Of a stretch of 64,000 bases of DNA, positions 43,675-52,295 are shown one piece after another. The DNA is from Kribbella pratensis (GTDB taxonomy: Bacteria > Actinomycetota > Actinomycetes > Propionibacteriales > Kribbellaceae). The stretch is from the NCBI RefSeq assembly GCF_004366075.1, contig NZ_SODU01000001.1:1757134-1821133 (forward strand). The letters run 5' to 3'. The notes under the pieces were generated by a model. The model was not told the DNA's origin and searched no databases. It saw nothing but the letters and a program-made list of their open reading frames with translations. The number at the start of each line of letters is the position of its first letter. The first letter of the stretch is position 1. A program made the translations under genes and the position numbers.

Positions 43675-44889
43675 GTGGCGAAGGGTGCGCATCTGGCGCG
43701 GGCGGAGCGGTTGCAGGGAGCGACCGGCGCGCTCGCCACCGCCGCGATGGCGGCGATGGAAGAGAAGCTTCCGTGGTTCGGGAAGCTGTCCGCGCAGGAC
43801 CGGTCGTGGATCGGGCTGGTCGCGCAGTCCGGGATCTCGGCGTTCGTCGAGTGGTTCCGCGACCCCGAGGCACACTCCTCGATGCCGACCCGGATCTTCG
43901 GCTCCGCGCCGCGCGAGTTCACCCGGGTGATCTCGCTGCACCAGACCGTCGACCTGGTGCGGACGACGATCGAGACCATCGAGAACACCATCGGCACCCT
44001 GCTCCCGCCCTCGGACGTCCCGATCGTCCACGAGGCCATCCAGCGGTACGCCCGCGAGGTCGCGTTCGCCGCCGCCACCGTCTACGCGCAGGCGGCCGAG
44101 ATGCGCGGCGCCTGGGACGCCCGTCTGGAAGCCCTCCTCGTCGACTCCGTCATCCGCGGTGAGGCCGACGAGTCGGTCCGCTCTCGCGCCTCCGCTCTGG
44201 GCTGGACCGGAGCCGCCGGTACGACGGGAGCCGCGGAGGTGGCCGTGGTGGTCGGCCGGGCTCCCGCCGCCGAACCGGCCGAAACCCGCAACGCCGGCTC
44301 GAACGTCGCGGACCTGGTCCGGCACGCGGCCCGCGAGGCGGGTGCTGACGCTCTGTGCGCCATCCAGGGCGACCGCCTGGTGGTGGTACTCGGCGGTACA
44401 AGCAAACCTGTCGAGATCGTACAAAAACTCGCGCCCTGGTTTGGACCCGGTCCGATCGTGGTGGGACCGGTCGTGAAGGACCTGATGTCGGCCGTGACCT
44501 CGGCACGAGCCGCCGTTGCCGGGCTGCGCGCCGCCGCGGCCTGGCCGGGCGCCCCGCGGCCGGTGCCGGCCGACGAACTGCTCCCGGAACGGTCACTCTC
44601 CGGAGACGGCCACGCCCGCCGGCAGCTCGCGAACGAGGTCTATGCCCCGCTCACCGTGGGCGACGGCGTGCTCCTCGACACGGTCTCGGCGTACCTGGAC
44701 TCGGGCGGATCGATCGAGGCGACGGCCCGGGCGATGTTCATCCACGCCAATACCGTCCGGTACCGGCTGAAGCGTGTGGCGGACATCACGGGGTACAACC
44801 CGCTGAATCCCCGCGACAGTTTCACGTTGCGTGTCGCACTGACCTTGGGTCGCCTGCTCAATCCCGAGCCCGGAGGCACGGTTTTGTAG
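43675..44889 (+). CDS. fasR: PucR-type regulator of fatty-acid synthesis (FasR/MabR-like)
   Basis: The 404-residue protein ends in a PucR C-terminal helix-turn-helix, DTVSAYLDSGGSIEATARAMFIHANTVRYRLKRVADITGYNPLNPRDSFTLRVAL, and starts LPWFGKLSAQDRSWIGLVAQSGISAFVEWFRDPEA, the conserved FasR/MabR opening. It sits directly before fabD, as FasR does in Streptomyces and Rv2242 (MabR) in mycobacteria; those proteins control the FAS operon and respond to acyl-CoA. A TTTTGT-N9-ACAAAC repeat overlaps its stop codon. GTG 43675 is preferred over the earlier ATGs because a -10 lies 6 bases before it and the upstream part overlaps the divergent PHP gene. Confidence 0.9.
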   Translation: MAKGAHLARAERLQGATGALATAAMAAMEEKLPWFGKLSAQDRSWIGLVAQSGISAFVEWFRDPEAHSSMPTRIFGSAPREFTRVISLHQTVDLVRTTIETIENTIGTLLPPSDVPIVHEAIQRYAREVAFAAATVYAQAAEMRGAWDARLEALLVDSVIRGEADESVRSRASALGWTGAAGTTGAAEVAVVVGRAPAAEPAETRNAGSNVADLVRHAAREAGADALCAIQGDRLVVVLGGTSKPVEIVQKLAPWFGPGPIVVGPVVKDLMSAVTSARAAVAGLRAAAAWPGAPRPVPADELLPERSLSGDGHARRQLANEVYAPLTVGDGVLLDTVSAYLDSGGSIEATARAMFIHANTVRYRLKRVADITGYNPLNPRDSFTLRVALTLGRLLNPEPGGTVL

Positions 44890-44902
44890 GATCTCCACAA
44901 AC
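44882..44902 (+). promoter_or_regulatory. FasR/MabR operator and fabD promoter candidate
   Basis: TTTTGT (44882-44887), 9 bases, then ACAAAC (44897-44902) form a nearly perfect inverted repeat that overlaps the fasR stop codon. TAGGAT (44887-44892) inside it fits a -10 element. I recall TTTTGT-N9-ACAAAA as the published MabR/FasR pattern, but could not verify it here. Confidence 0.6.
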
Positions 44903-44968
44903 CCGCCCGGGAGAATTCGTGCTCGCCTTTGCGCTCACGACCGGCAGGTGTAAGGGAGAGTGGGGCAC

Positions 44969-46162
44969 GTGCTCGTCATCGTCGCACCCGGTCAGGGTGC
45001 CCAGACCCCAGGATTCCTCGAGCCGTGGCTGACGGATCCCGTGTTCGAGAGCCGGCTGAACTGGCTCTCCGCGGTCGCCGGCCTCGACCTCGCCCACTAC
45101 GGCACCGAAGCCGACGCGGACACGATCCGGGACACCGCGATCGCGCAGCCGCTGCTGGTCGCCTCCAGCATGCTGGCCGCGCTGGCGGTCTTCCCGCACC
45201 CGGCCGACGCCTTCGCGAAGGTCGGCGCGGTCGCCGGTCACAGCGTCGGTGAGCTCGCCGCCGCGGCCGGCACCGGTGTGCTGACCGCCGAGCAGGCGAT
45301 GGTCCTGGTCCGCGAGCGCGGCAAGGCGATGGCCGCCGCGGCCGCGCTGACGCCGACCTCGATGACCGCGGTGCTGGGCGGCGACCGCGAGGAGATCCTC
45401 GCCAAGCTCGCCGAGCACGGCCTGACGCCGGCCAACGACAACGGCCCCGGCCAGATCGTTGCCGCAGGCACCGTCGAGGAGCTGGCTGCGCTGGCTGCCG
45501 ATCCGCCCGCGAAGGCGCGGCTGATCCCGCTGTCCGTCGCCGGTGCGTTCCACACCCGGCACATGGAGCCGGCCGTCCAGACGCTGGCGAAGTACGCGAC
45601 CGCGATCAGCACCCACGACCCGCGGACCCGCCTGATCTCGAACCGCGACGGCCACGTCGTCCACGACGGCCGCGACGTCCTGCGGCGCCTCGTCAACCAG
45701 GTGAACGCGCCGGTCCGCTGGGACCTGTGCATGCAGACCATGTCCGACCTCGAGGTGACCGGCATCCTGGAACTGCCGCCGGCGGGCACCCTGACCGGGA
45801 TCGCTCGGCGCGCTCTGAAGGGTGTCGAGACGTTCGCGCTGAAGACCCCGGACCAGCTCGACGACGCCCGCGCGTTCGTCGAGAAGCACGGCAGCCCGTC
45901 CGAGATCGACGCCTCCCCCACCTGGCGCCTGCTGGTCGCCCCGATCAAGGGCACCTTCACCCGCAAGGTCGACGTACTCCGGGAGACCGGTGCGACCGTC
46001 GAGGCCGGTGAGGTCGTCGCGAAGGTGGCGAGCCTGCGGGACGAGGTCGACGTGACCGCACCGCACGGCGGCATCGTCGTCGAGTGGCTCGTCGAGGAAG
46101 GCGACCCGGTCGCCCCCGGCCAGCCCCTGGTCCGCCTGCACCCCGCCGGGAGCCCCGCATGA
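44969..46162 (+). CDS. fabD: Malonyl-CoA:ACP transacylase with biotinyl-like C-terminal domain
   Basis: Residues 1-300 are a malonyl-CoA:ACP transacylase: APGQGAQTPGFL at the start, the nucleophile in VAGHSVGELAAAAG near residue 90, and VAGAFHTRHMEPA (His) near 190. It loads malonate onto AcpP. Unusually, residues 318-397 form a biotinyl/lipoyl-like hammerhead (TWRLLVAPIKGTF, then VASLRDEVDVTAPHGGIVVEWLVEEGDPVAPGQPLVRL), in which the position of the modified lysine in EAMKM is Arg, so it should not be biotinylated. GTG 44969 lies 10 bases after AAGGGAG; GTG 44960 is too close to it. The ATGA overlap couples it to fabH. Confidence 0.93.
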   Translation: MLVIVAPGQGAQTPGFLEPWLTDPVFESRLNWLSAVAGLDLAHYGTEADADTIRDTAIAQPLLVASSMLAALAVFPHPADAFAKVGAVAGHSVGELAAAAGTGVLTAEQAMVLVRERGKAMAAAAALTPTSMTAVLGGDREEILAKLAEHGLTPANDNGPGQIVAAGTVEELAALAADPPAKARLIPLSVAGAFHTRHMEPAVQTLAKYATAISTHDPRTRLISNRDGHVVHDGRDVLRRLVNQVNAPVRWDLCMQTMSDLEVTGILELPPAGTLTGIARRALKGVETFALKTPDQLDDARAFVEKHGSPSEIDASPTWRLLVAPIKGTFTRKVDVLRETGATVEAGEVVAKVASLRDEVDVTAPHGGIVVEWLVEEGDPVAPGQPLVRLHPAGSPA

Positions 46163-47148
46163 TCACCGCATCGACAGGCGCGCAGTACGCCGGAATTCTC
46201 GGCATCGGGTCGTACCGGCCGCGGCGGGCGGTGCCGAACTCCGAGATCCTCGAGCAGATCGACTCCAGCGACGAGTGGATCCAGACCCGCTCCGGGATCA
46301 AGGAGCGGCGCTGGGCGAGCGAGGACGAGACCGTCCTGATGATGTCGGTGAACGCGGCCAAGGAAGCGATCGCCGACTCCGGTATCGACCCGGCCGAGAT
46401 CGGTTGCGTCATCGTCGCGACCGTCACGCACCTGTACCAGACGCCCGCCATCGCCACCCGGATCGCGGTCGAGGTCGGCGCCCCGACAGCGGCGGCGTTC
46501 GACATCTCCGCGGCCTGTGCGGGCTTCTGCTACGGCGTCGCGATGGGCAACGACCTGGTCCGCGGCGGCAGCGCGAAGTACGTGCTGGCGATCGGGGTCG
46601 AGCGACTCAGCGACATCACCGACCGGACCGACCGCGGTACGGCGTTCATCTTCGCCGACGGCGCCGGCGCCGCGATCGTGGGACCGACCGACGAACCGGG
46701 CATCGGCCCGGTCGTGTGGGGCTCGGACGGCACGCAGCACCAGGTGATCAGCCAGAAGGAGTCCTGGCAGGAGGTGCACGGCAACCACAACTGGCCGCAT
46801 CTGACGATGGACGGCAACCCGGTGTTTCGCTGGGCGTCGTTCGAGATGGCCAAGGCCGCGCAGCAGGCGCTGGACGTGGCCGGTGTGAAGGCGGAGCAGC
46901 TCGACCTGTTCGTCCCGCACCAGGCGAACATGCGGATCACCGACGCGATGCGCCGCACGCTGAAGCTGCCCGAGCACGTGAAGATCGCCCGCGACATCGA
47001 GCGCCAGGGCAACACCTCGGCCGCGTCGATCCCGCTCGCGATCACCGCGATGCGCGAGGCCGGCGAGGCCAAGAGCGGCGACCTCGCCCTGATCATCGGC
47101 TTCGGAGCCGGGCTGGTGTACGCCGCCCAGGTCATCCGTCTTCCGTAG
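46159..47148 (+). CDS. fabH: Beta-ketoacyl-ACP synthase III
   Basis: The 329-residue enzyme has the FabH triad: Cys120 in DISAACAGFCYG, His in VPHQANMRI near residue 257 and Asn in RQGNTSAASIP near 287. IQTRSGIKERRWA near the start is typical. It condenses acetyl-CoA or branched acyl-CoA with malonyl-ACP to begin fatty-acid synthesis. ATG 46159 overlaps the fabD TGA. Presence of fabH between fabD and acpP is the Streptomyces order, not the mycobacterial one. Confidence 0.96.
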   Translation: MITASTGAQYAGILGIGSYRPRRAVPNSEILEQIDSSDEWIQTRSGIKERRWASEDETVLMMSVNAAKEAIADSGIDPAEIGCVIVATVTHLYQTPAIATRIAVEVGAPTAAAFDISAACAGFCYGVAMGNDLVRGGSAKYVLAIGVERLSDITDRTDRGTAFIFADGAGAAIVGPTDEPGIGPVVWGSDGTQHQVISQKESWQEVHGNHNWPHLTMDGNPVFRWASFEMAKAAQQALDVAGVKAEQLDLFVPHQANMRITDAMRRTLKLPEHVKIARDIERQGNTSAASIPLAITAMREAGEAKSGDLALIIGFGAGLVYAAQVIRLP

Positions 47149-47228
47149 TCCATAGTTGTCCGGGAGCAGCTCAGGTGGCTGCATCCGGCTGTACAAGCCA
47201 GAAGAAATCCGAAAGGGAACCAGAGAAC

Positions 47229-47477
47229 ATGGCCAGCACCGAAGAGATCCGTTCCAGCCTCGCCGAGATCGTGAACGAGATCGCCGGCATCCCGGTCGAG
47301 GACGTCCAGCTGGACAAGTCCTTCACCGACGACCTCGACGTCGACTCGCTCTCCATGGTGGAGGTCGTGGTGGCCGCCGAGGAGAAGTTCGACGTGAAGA
47401 TCCCCGACGACGAGGTCAAGAACCTGAAGACCGTGGGCGACGCGGTCGCGTTCATCGAGCGCGCCCAGAACGGCTGA
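47229..47477 (+). CDS. acpP: Acyl carrier protein
   Basis: The 82-residue acidic protein has the phosphopantetheine site Ser40 in DDLDVDSLSMVE and a typical four-helix ACP sequence. It carries the growing acyl chain for FabD, FabH and FabF. AAGGGA lies 9 bases before ATG 47229. It is 80 bases after fabH and within the FAS operon. Confidence 0.97.
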   Translation: MASTEEIRSSLAEIVNEIAGIPVEDVQLDKSFTDDLDVDSLSMVEVVVAAEEKFDVKIPDDEVKNLKTVGDAVAFIERAQNG

Positions 47478-47605
47478 CGTCACCGTCATCCGCGCTGGCC
47501 TGGGTGCTCATCGGGCCCCTTCTTCGCAAGGCAGTCTGATGAGCACCACGCAGTACCACCCCTCGCTCCCAACCGCAGAACGCTCATGTGAAGGATGAGG
47601 TAACC

Positions 47606-48841
47606 ATGTCGAAGACCCGAGTCGTCATCACCGGACTCGGAGCCACGACTCCGCTCGGCGGCGATGTGGCCAGCACCTGGGAAGGGTTGCTGGCCGGTCG
47701 CTCCGGCGCACGGCGGCTGACCGACGAGTGGGTGCAGAACCTGGCGGTGCAGATCGCCGCACCGGTCGCGGTCGAGCCGACCGAGGTCATCGAGCGCGTC
47801 AAGGCCCGCCGTCTCGACCGTACGGCGCAACTCGCCCTCGTCGCCGCCCGTGAGGCCTGGGCCGACTCCGGCCTGGAGGACTCCGGGCTCGACAAGGAGC
47901 GCCTCGGCGTCGCGGTCGCCTCCGGGATCGGCGGCCTGCACACCACCCTGTCGAACTACGACGCCTTGCAGCAGAACCCGCGCCGGGTGTCGCCCTTGGC
48001 GATCCCGATGCTGATGCCGAACTCGTCGGCGGCGTACGTCAGCCTCGAGCTCGGCGCGAAGGCCGGCGTCCACACCCCGGTGTCGGCCTGTGCGTCCGGC
48101 AACGAGGCGATCTGGCTGGGGCTCGACCAGATCCGGCTCGGCCGCGCGGACGTGGTGGTCGCCGGTGGCGCCGAGGGCGCGATCATGGCGCTGCCGCTGG
48201 CCGCGTTCGGGATGATGCAGGCGCTCAGCAAGCGCAACGACGACCCGGAGAAGGCGTCGCGTCCGTGGGACGTGGACCGCGACGGGTTCCTGCTCGGAGA
48301 GGGCGCCGGGATTCTGATCCTGGAGTCGTACGAGCACGCGAAGGCGCGCGGCGCGAAGATCTACGCCGAGCTCGCCGGTGCGGGGATCTCCGCCGACGGC
48401 CACGACATCGCGCAGCCCGACCCCACCGGTTCCGGTGCGCGGCGAGCGATGCTGCGGGCGCTGTCCGAGGGCGACCTGAGCCCGGCCGACATCTTCCACA
48501 TCAACGCGCACGCCACCTCGACGCCGCAGGGCGACATCGCCGAGTCGATCGCGATCCGGCAGGCGCTCGGCAAGGAGGCCGACCACGCGGTCGCCACCGC
48601 GCCGAAGTCGATGATCGGTCACCTGCTCGGCGGTGCCGGTGCGGTCGAGTCGGTCGCCACCGTGCTCGCCCTGAAGAACAGGGTCTCGCCGCCGACCATC
48701 AACGTGGACAAGCTCGACGACGAGATCGACCTGGACGTCGCGACCGAGCAGCGCAAGCTGCCCGACGGGGACATCGCGGCCCTGAACAACTCCTTCGGCT
48801 TCGGCGGCCACAACGCCGCCATCGCCTTCAAAACCCTGTAG
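47606..48841 (+). CDS. fabF: Beta-ketoacyl-ACP synthase II
   Basis: The 411-residue enzyme has the elongating ketosynthase triad: Cys162 in PVSACASGNEA, His in HINAHATSTPQGD near residue 302 and His in KSMIGHLLGGAGAVE near 335. It elongates acyl-ACP with malonyl-ACP and corresponds to KasA/KasB. AAGGATGAGG precedes ATG 47606; the GTG at 47588 would place that site inside the gene. A 128-base gap separates it from acpP. The accD gene follows after 14 bases. Confidence 0.96.
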   Translation: MSKTRVVITGLGATTPLGGDVASTWEGLLAGRSGARRLTDEWVQNLAVQIAAPVAVEPTEVIERVKARRLDRTAQLALVAAREAWADSGLEDSGLDKERLGVAVASGIGGLHTTLSNYDALQQNPRRVSPLAIPMLMPNSSAAYVSLELGAKAGVHTPVSACASGNEAIWLGLDQIRLGRADVVVAGGAEGAIMALPLAAFGMMQALSKRNDDPEKASRPWDVDRDGFLLGEGAGILILESYEHAKARGAKIYAELAGAGISADGHDIAQPDPTGSGARRAMLRALSEGDLSPADIFHINAHATSTPQGDIAESIAIRQALGKEADHAVATAPKSMIGHLLGGAGAVESVATVLALKNRVSPPTINVDKLDDEIDLDVATEQRKLPDGDIAALNNSFGFGGHNAAIAFKTL

Positions 48842-48855
48842 TCCCTGGAGGCCCG

Positions 48856-50289
48856 ATGACCGTCGCTCCGGCGAAACCCGCCAAGCTGCCCCGTGAGCTG
48901 GATCCGCGGAACCCCGTCACCCGGCTCACGAACCTGCTCGATCCGGGCAGTCTGGAGCTGATCACCCCCGATGATCTGTCGGGGATGATCGCGGCCCGCG
49001 GGCGGATTGCCGGGGCGAAGGTCGTGGCGTTCTGTTCCGACGCCACCGTGATGGGCGGCGCGATGGGCGACATCGGCTGCGACGTGGTGGTCAAGGCCTA
49101 CGAGGTCGCCCGCGCGGAGCAGGTGCCGATCATCGGCCTGTGGCACTCCGGCGGCGCGCGGCTGGCCGAGGGCGTGCTCAGCCTGCACGCCGTCGGCAAG
49201 ATCTTCTACGCGATGACGCAGGCCTCCGGGAAGATCCCGCAGATCTCCGTCGTCCTCGGCCCGGCGGCCGGCGGAGCGGCGTACGGTCCGGCGCTCACCG
49301 ATGTCGTCATCCTCGGTCCGGAGGGCCGGATCTTCGTGACCGGCCCGGACGTGGTCCGCTCGGTCACCGGTGAGGACGTCGACATGCTCCGCCTCGGCGG
49401 CCCCGAGCCGCACGGGCGGCGATCCGGCGTCGTCCACATCACCACCGACAGCGAGGCGACAGCGCTGGAGCAGGCCCGCCGGTTGGCCGACCTGCTCGCC
49501 AACCAGGGCACGATGTCGACCGCGATCCCGGACACCGATCTGTCCGGGTTCCTGCCCGAGTCGGCGAAGCGCGCGTACGACGTCCACCCGCTGGTCGGAG
49601 GTGTGCTCGACGAGGACGCTGAGTCTTCACAGGTCGAACTGCACCAGCGGTGGGCGCCGAACATCGTCACCACGCTCGGTCGCCTCGGCGGCCGCACGAT
49701 CGGCGTGATCGCGAACAACCCGCTCCGGCTCGGTGGCTGCCTGGACGCGCTGTCCGCGGAGAAGGCGTCCCGGTTCGTCCGGATGTGCGACGCGTTCGGC
49801 GTACCGCTCGTCGTGCTGGTCGACGTACCGGGATATCTGCCCGGTGTCGGTCAGGAGTGGGACGGCGTCGTACGACGGGGCGCGAAGCTGCTGCACGCGT
49901 TCGCGGAGGCCGTCGTACCGCGGGTGACCCTGGTGACGCGGAAGACGTACGGCGGGGCGTACATCGCGATGAACGCGCGCTCGCTGGGCGCCACCCGCGT
50001 GTTCGCGTGGCCGCGCGCCGAGGTCGCCGTGATGGGCGCGGTGGCGGCCATCCGGGTCCTGCACCGCCGCAAGCTCGCCGAGGTGGACCCGGAGCTCCGG
50101 CCCCAGGTCGAGGCCGAGCTGGCCGTGGAGCACGAGAAGATTGCCGGCGGCATCGATCGGGCCATCGAGATCGGCGTCGTCGACGAGGTCGTCGAACCGA
50201 CCCGCACCCGCACGGCCCTCGCGACCGCCCTGGCCAAGGCCGAGGCCGACGGCCCGATCCGCGGCAACCACGGCAACATCCCGCTATAG
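48856..50289 (+). CDS. accD: Acyl-CoA carboxylase beta subunit (AccD6-like)
   Basis: The 477-residue protein is a complete carboxyltransferase with both halves: HSGGARLAEGVLSLHAVGKIF...VVLGPAAGGAAYGPALTDVV (N half) and DVPGYLPGVGQEWDGVVRRGAKLLHAF...RKTYGGAYIAMNARSLG (C half). With a biotinylated alpha subunit encoded elsewhere it makes malonyl-CoA for FabD. GGAGG precedes ATG 48856. Its place as last gene of the FAS operon matches accD6 (Rv2247). It ends at a strong terminator. Confidence 0.95.
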   Translation: MTVAPAKPAKLPRELDPRNPVTRLTNLLDPGSLELITPDDLSGMIAARGRIAGAKVVAFCSDATVMGGAMGDIGCDVVVKAYEVARAEQVPIIGLWHSGGARLAEGVLSLHAVGKIFYAMTQASGKIPQISVVLGPAAGGAAYGPALTDVVILGPEGRIFVTGPDVVRSVTGEDVDMLRLGGPEPHGRRSGVVHITTDSEATALEQARRLADLLANQGTMSTAIPDTDLSGFLPESAKRAYDVHPLVGGVLDEDAESSQVELHQRWAPNIVTTLGRLGGRTIGVIANNPLRLGGCLDALSAEKASRFVRMCDAFGVPLVVLVDVPGYLPGVGQEWDGVVRRGAKLLHAFAEAVVPRVTLVTRKTYGGAYIAMNARSLGATRVFAWPRAEVAVMGAVAAIRVLHRRKLAEVDPELRPQVEAELAVEHEKIAGGIDRAIEIGVVDEVVEPTRTRTALATALAKAEADGPIRGNHGNIPL

Positions 50290-50306
50290 ACACCCCTGAA
50301 ACGGCT

Positions 50307-50340
50307 TGAAGGGCACGGATCCGGAGATCCGTGCCCTTCA
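50307..50340 (+). terminator. FAS operon terminator
   Basis: A perfect 15-bp stem (50307-50321 with 50326-50340, TGAAGGGCACGGATC) around the loop CGGA begins 17 bases after the accD stop. Confidence 0.9.
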
Positions 50341-50508
50341 CGTGGTGCGGCCGCTGTTGTTCACAACCACCGGGGGTGTCCCGACACCCGGTGGCCCAGC
50401 GGCCACGGCCCCTCCCACCCTTTGTAGAACGTCTGATGCCCAGTCTCACCGAAAAGTTCGGCGAAGTCCCCTGGTTCACAGGTTTCTTCTGAAGTTCTCA
50501 GCAAGTCC

Positions 50509-51006
50509 TCAGACGACCTGGTGGAGCCAGCGCACCGGTGCGCCGTCGCCGGCGTACCGGAAGGGCTCGAGTTCGTCGTCCCACGGGCGACCGAGCAGCC
50601 GCTCGACCTCCTCGGTCAGGTCGGCCTCACCGCTCGCCGCCTTCAGCATGGCCGCCTTCAACCGCTCCTCGGGCACCATGATGTCGCCGTGGACGCCGGT
50701 CGTCGCGTGGAAGACCCCGAGCGCCGGGGTGAAGGAGTACCGCTCGCCCTCGACGCCGTTGCTCGGCTCCTCGGTCACCTCGAACCGGAGCTTCTGCCAT
50801 CCGCGCAGGGCGGACGCCAGCTTCGCCGCGGTCCCGGCCTCAGCCTGCCACGACAGTTCGGCCCGGTACTGGCCCTGGGCCGCCGGCTGCGGTGTCCAAT
50901 CCAGTTTCACGGGCACGCCAAGGATGCCGCCCGCTGCCCACTCGACATGCGGACACAACGCTGACGGCACCGTGTGGACGTACAGAACGCCACGAGTTGT
51001 CGCCAC
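50509..51006 (-). CDS. DUF3145 family protein
   Basis: The 165-residue protein begins (M)ATTRGVLYVHTVPSALCPHVEWAAGGILGVPVKLDW, the conserved opening of actinobacterial DUF3145. Further conserved parts are AELSWQAEAGTAAKLASALRGW and the C-terminal GRPWDDELEPFRYAGDGAPVRWLHQVV. The function is unknown. AGGAGG is 5 bases before GTG 51006, which rules out the longer frame to 51054. DUF3145 genes are commonly found near the fatty-acid locus in this phylum, as here. Confidence 0.9.
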   Translation of the reverse strand: MATTRGVLYVHTVPSALCPHVEWAAGGILGVPVKLDWTPQPAAQGQYRAELSWQAEAGTAAKLASALRGWQKLRFEVTEEPSNGVEGERYSFTPALGVFHATTGVHGDIMVPEERLKAAMLKAASGEADLTEEVERLLGRPWDDELEPFRYAGDGAPVRWLHQVV

Positions 51007-51341
51007 CGGGACCTCCTGTGCTCGAGGGGCGCCTTCCCCAGCGTTCTCGATCACTTGCCTGTCGGTCCTGGCGGTACTGATCCCTCAAGGCATCACAAGA
51101 TGCCCCGCGGAACTCTGATACATCTTGCACCACAGCCCCCTCCAACACCAGCAGCCTCGCCGTGTCAACTACATCACCGTCGTGTCGCGATCTCAGCTGG
51201 ACCCGCCGCGGATCCAGCTCGGCGAAGAACGGTCCGCGAACACCTGTGGGCTGTCGCTGGAGATCGCGAGAACCACCGCGCCCGCCTGCTGTGTCGCGAG
51301 CGCCCGCGCCGTCGCGATCTGGCGTGGGGGCGAGCCGATTG
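51007..51341. other. 335-base structured gap, no supported gene
   Basis: It holds the terminator hairpin at 51195-51219 inside a perfect 10-bp inverted repeat TCGCGATCTC/GAGATCGCGA (51185-51194, 51260-51269), with a third TCGCGATCT at 51312-51320. The promoter of the DUF3145 gene must lie near 51030-51120, where AT-rich CTGATACATCTTG is seen. Confidence 0.5.
51195..51219 (-). terminator. Terminator of MoxR-DUF58-VWA operon
   Basis: AGCTGGA and TCCAGCT pair around CCG-CCG-CGG with one mismatch, about 120 bases after the VWA gene stop on the minus strand. Confidence 0.5.
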
Positions 51342-52295
51342 CTAGGGGAAGCGGGTGGCGAGGGCGATGCACGCGCCGGCGGCGGCGAGGGTGAAGAGCA
51401 TCGCGATCCCGGCGTACCGGGCGGTGATCTCCTTGTCGACCTCGTCGTACCCGACCGAGGAGCCGATGTCCTTGTAGACGTCCTCGAGCTCACCGGCCGA
51501 CTCCGCGGTGTAGGCCTTGCCGCCGCTGATCTCGGCGACCGAGCGCAGCTCGGCCCTGTCCGGTGGGACCCGCTGCCGGATGCCGTCCATCTCGATGAAG
51601 CCCGAGTCGGTGCCGAAGCAGATCGTGTACACCGGGGTGCTCTTCGCCTTCGCGGCCTGCGCGCCCTCCTGGGCGGTCCGGCCGACGGTCCGCTTCCCGT
51701 CGGACAGCAGCACGATCCGCGCCGGAGCCGGCTCGGTGGGGTGCTCGGGGTCCGGCGGGACCTGGGTGAGCGCCTGCAGCGAGGTGTAGATGCCCTCACC
51801 GGTCGCGGTCGACTCGGCCAGCTCGAGCCCGTCGATCGAGCGCAGCACGGTCGCCCGATCGGTGGTCGGCGGCACGATGATCGACGCCGTACCGGCGAAG
51901 TTCACCAGCGCCACGTTGAACTTGCCCGGCAGCTGGTTGACGAAGTTCTTGGCCGACTTCTTCGCGGCCTCGAGCCGGTTCGGGTCGATGTCGGTGGCCA
52001 TCATCGACAGCGAGACGTCGATCGCCACCACGATCGTGGCCCGCTCGCGCGGCACCTTCACCTTGGCCTTCGGCTGCGCGAACGCCACGACGCAGGTCAG
52101 CGCGGCCAGCAACGCCAGCCCGACGGCCAGGTGCCGCCGCCACTGCGGCCGCCGCGGCGCGACCCGGTCCAGCAGCGCGATGTTGGTGAAGCGCAGCGCG
52201 TACTGCGAGCGACGGTGCTGGAGAAAGATGTACCCCGCCAGGATCAGCGGGATGAGCAGCAGGAACCACAATCTGGCCGGAGACAGGAACTCCAT
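51342..52295 (-). CDS. VWA-domain membrane protein (BatA-like)
   Basis: The 317-residue protein has two N-terminal membrane helices (about 7-24 and 55-75), a von Willebrand A domain with an intact MIDAS metal site (DVSLS, Asp93-Ser97; LSDGKRT later) and a C-terminal helix near 295-315. BatA-like proteins assemble with DUF58 and MoxR proteins in chaperone or stress-related complexes at the membrane. Its ATG shares one base with the DUF58 stop (TGATG), so the three genes form a coupled operon. Confidence 0.93.
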   Translation of the reverse strand: MEFLSPARLWFLLLIPLILAGYIFLQHRRSQYALRFTNIALLDRVAPRRPQWRRHLAVGLALLAALTCVVAFAQPKAKVKVPRERATIVVAIDVSLSMMATDIDPNRLEAAKKSAKNFVNQLPGKFNVALVNFAGTASIIVPPTTDRATVLRSIDGLELAESTATGEGIYTSLQALTQVPPDPEHPTEPAPARIVLLSDGKRTVGRTAQEGAQAAKAKSTPVYTICFGTDSGFIEMDGIRQRVPPDRAELRSVAEISGGKAYTAESAGELEDVYKDIGSSVGYDEVDKEITARYAGIAMLFTLAAAGACIALATRFP

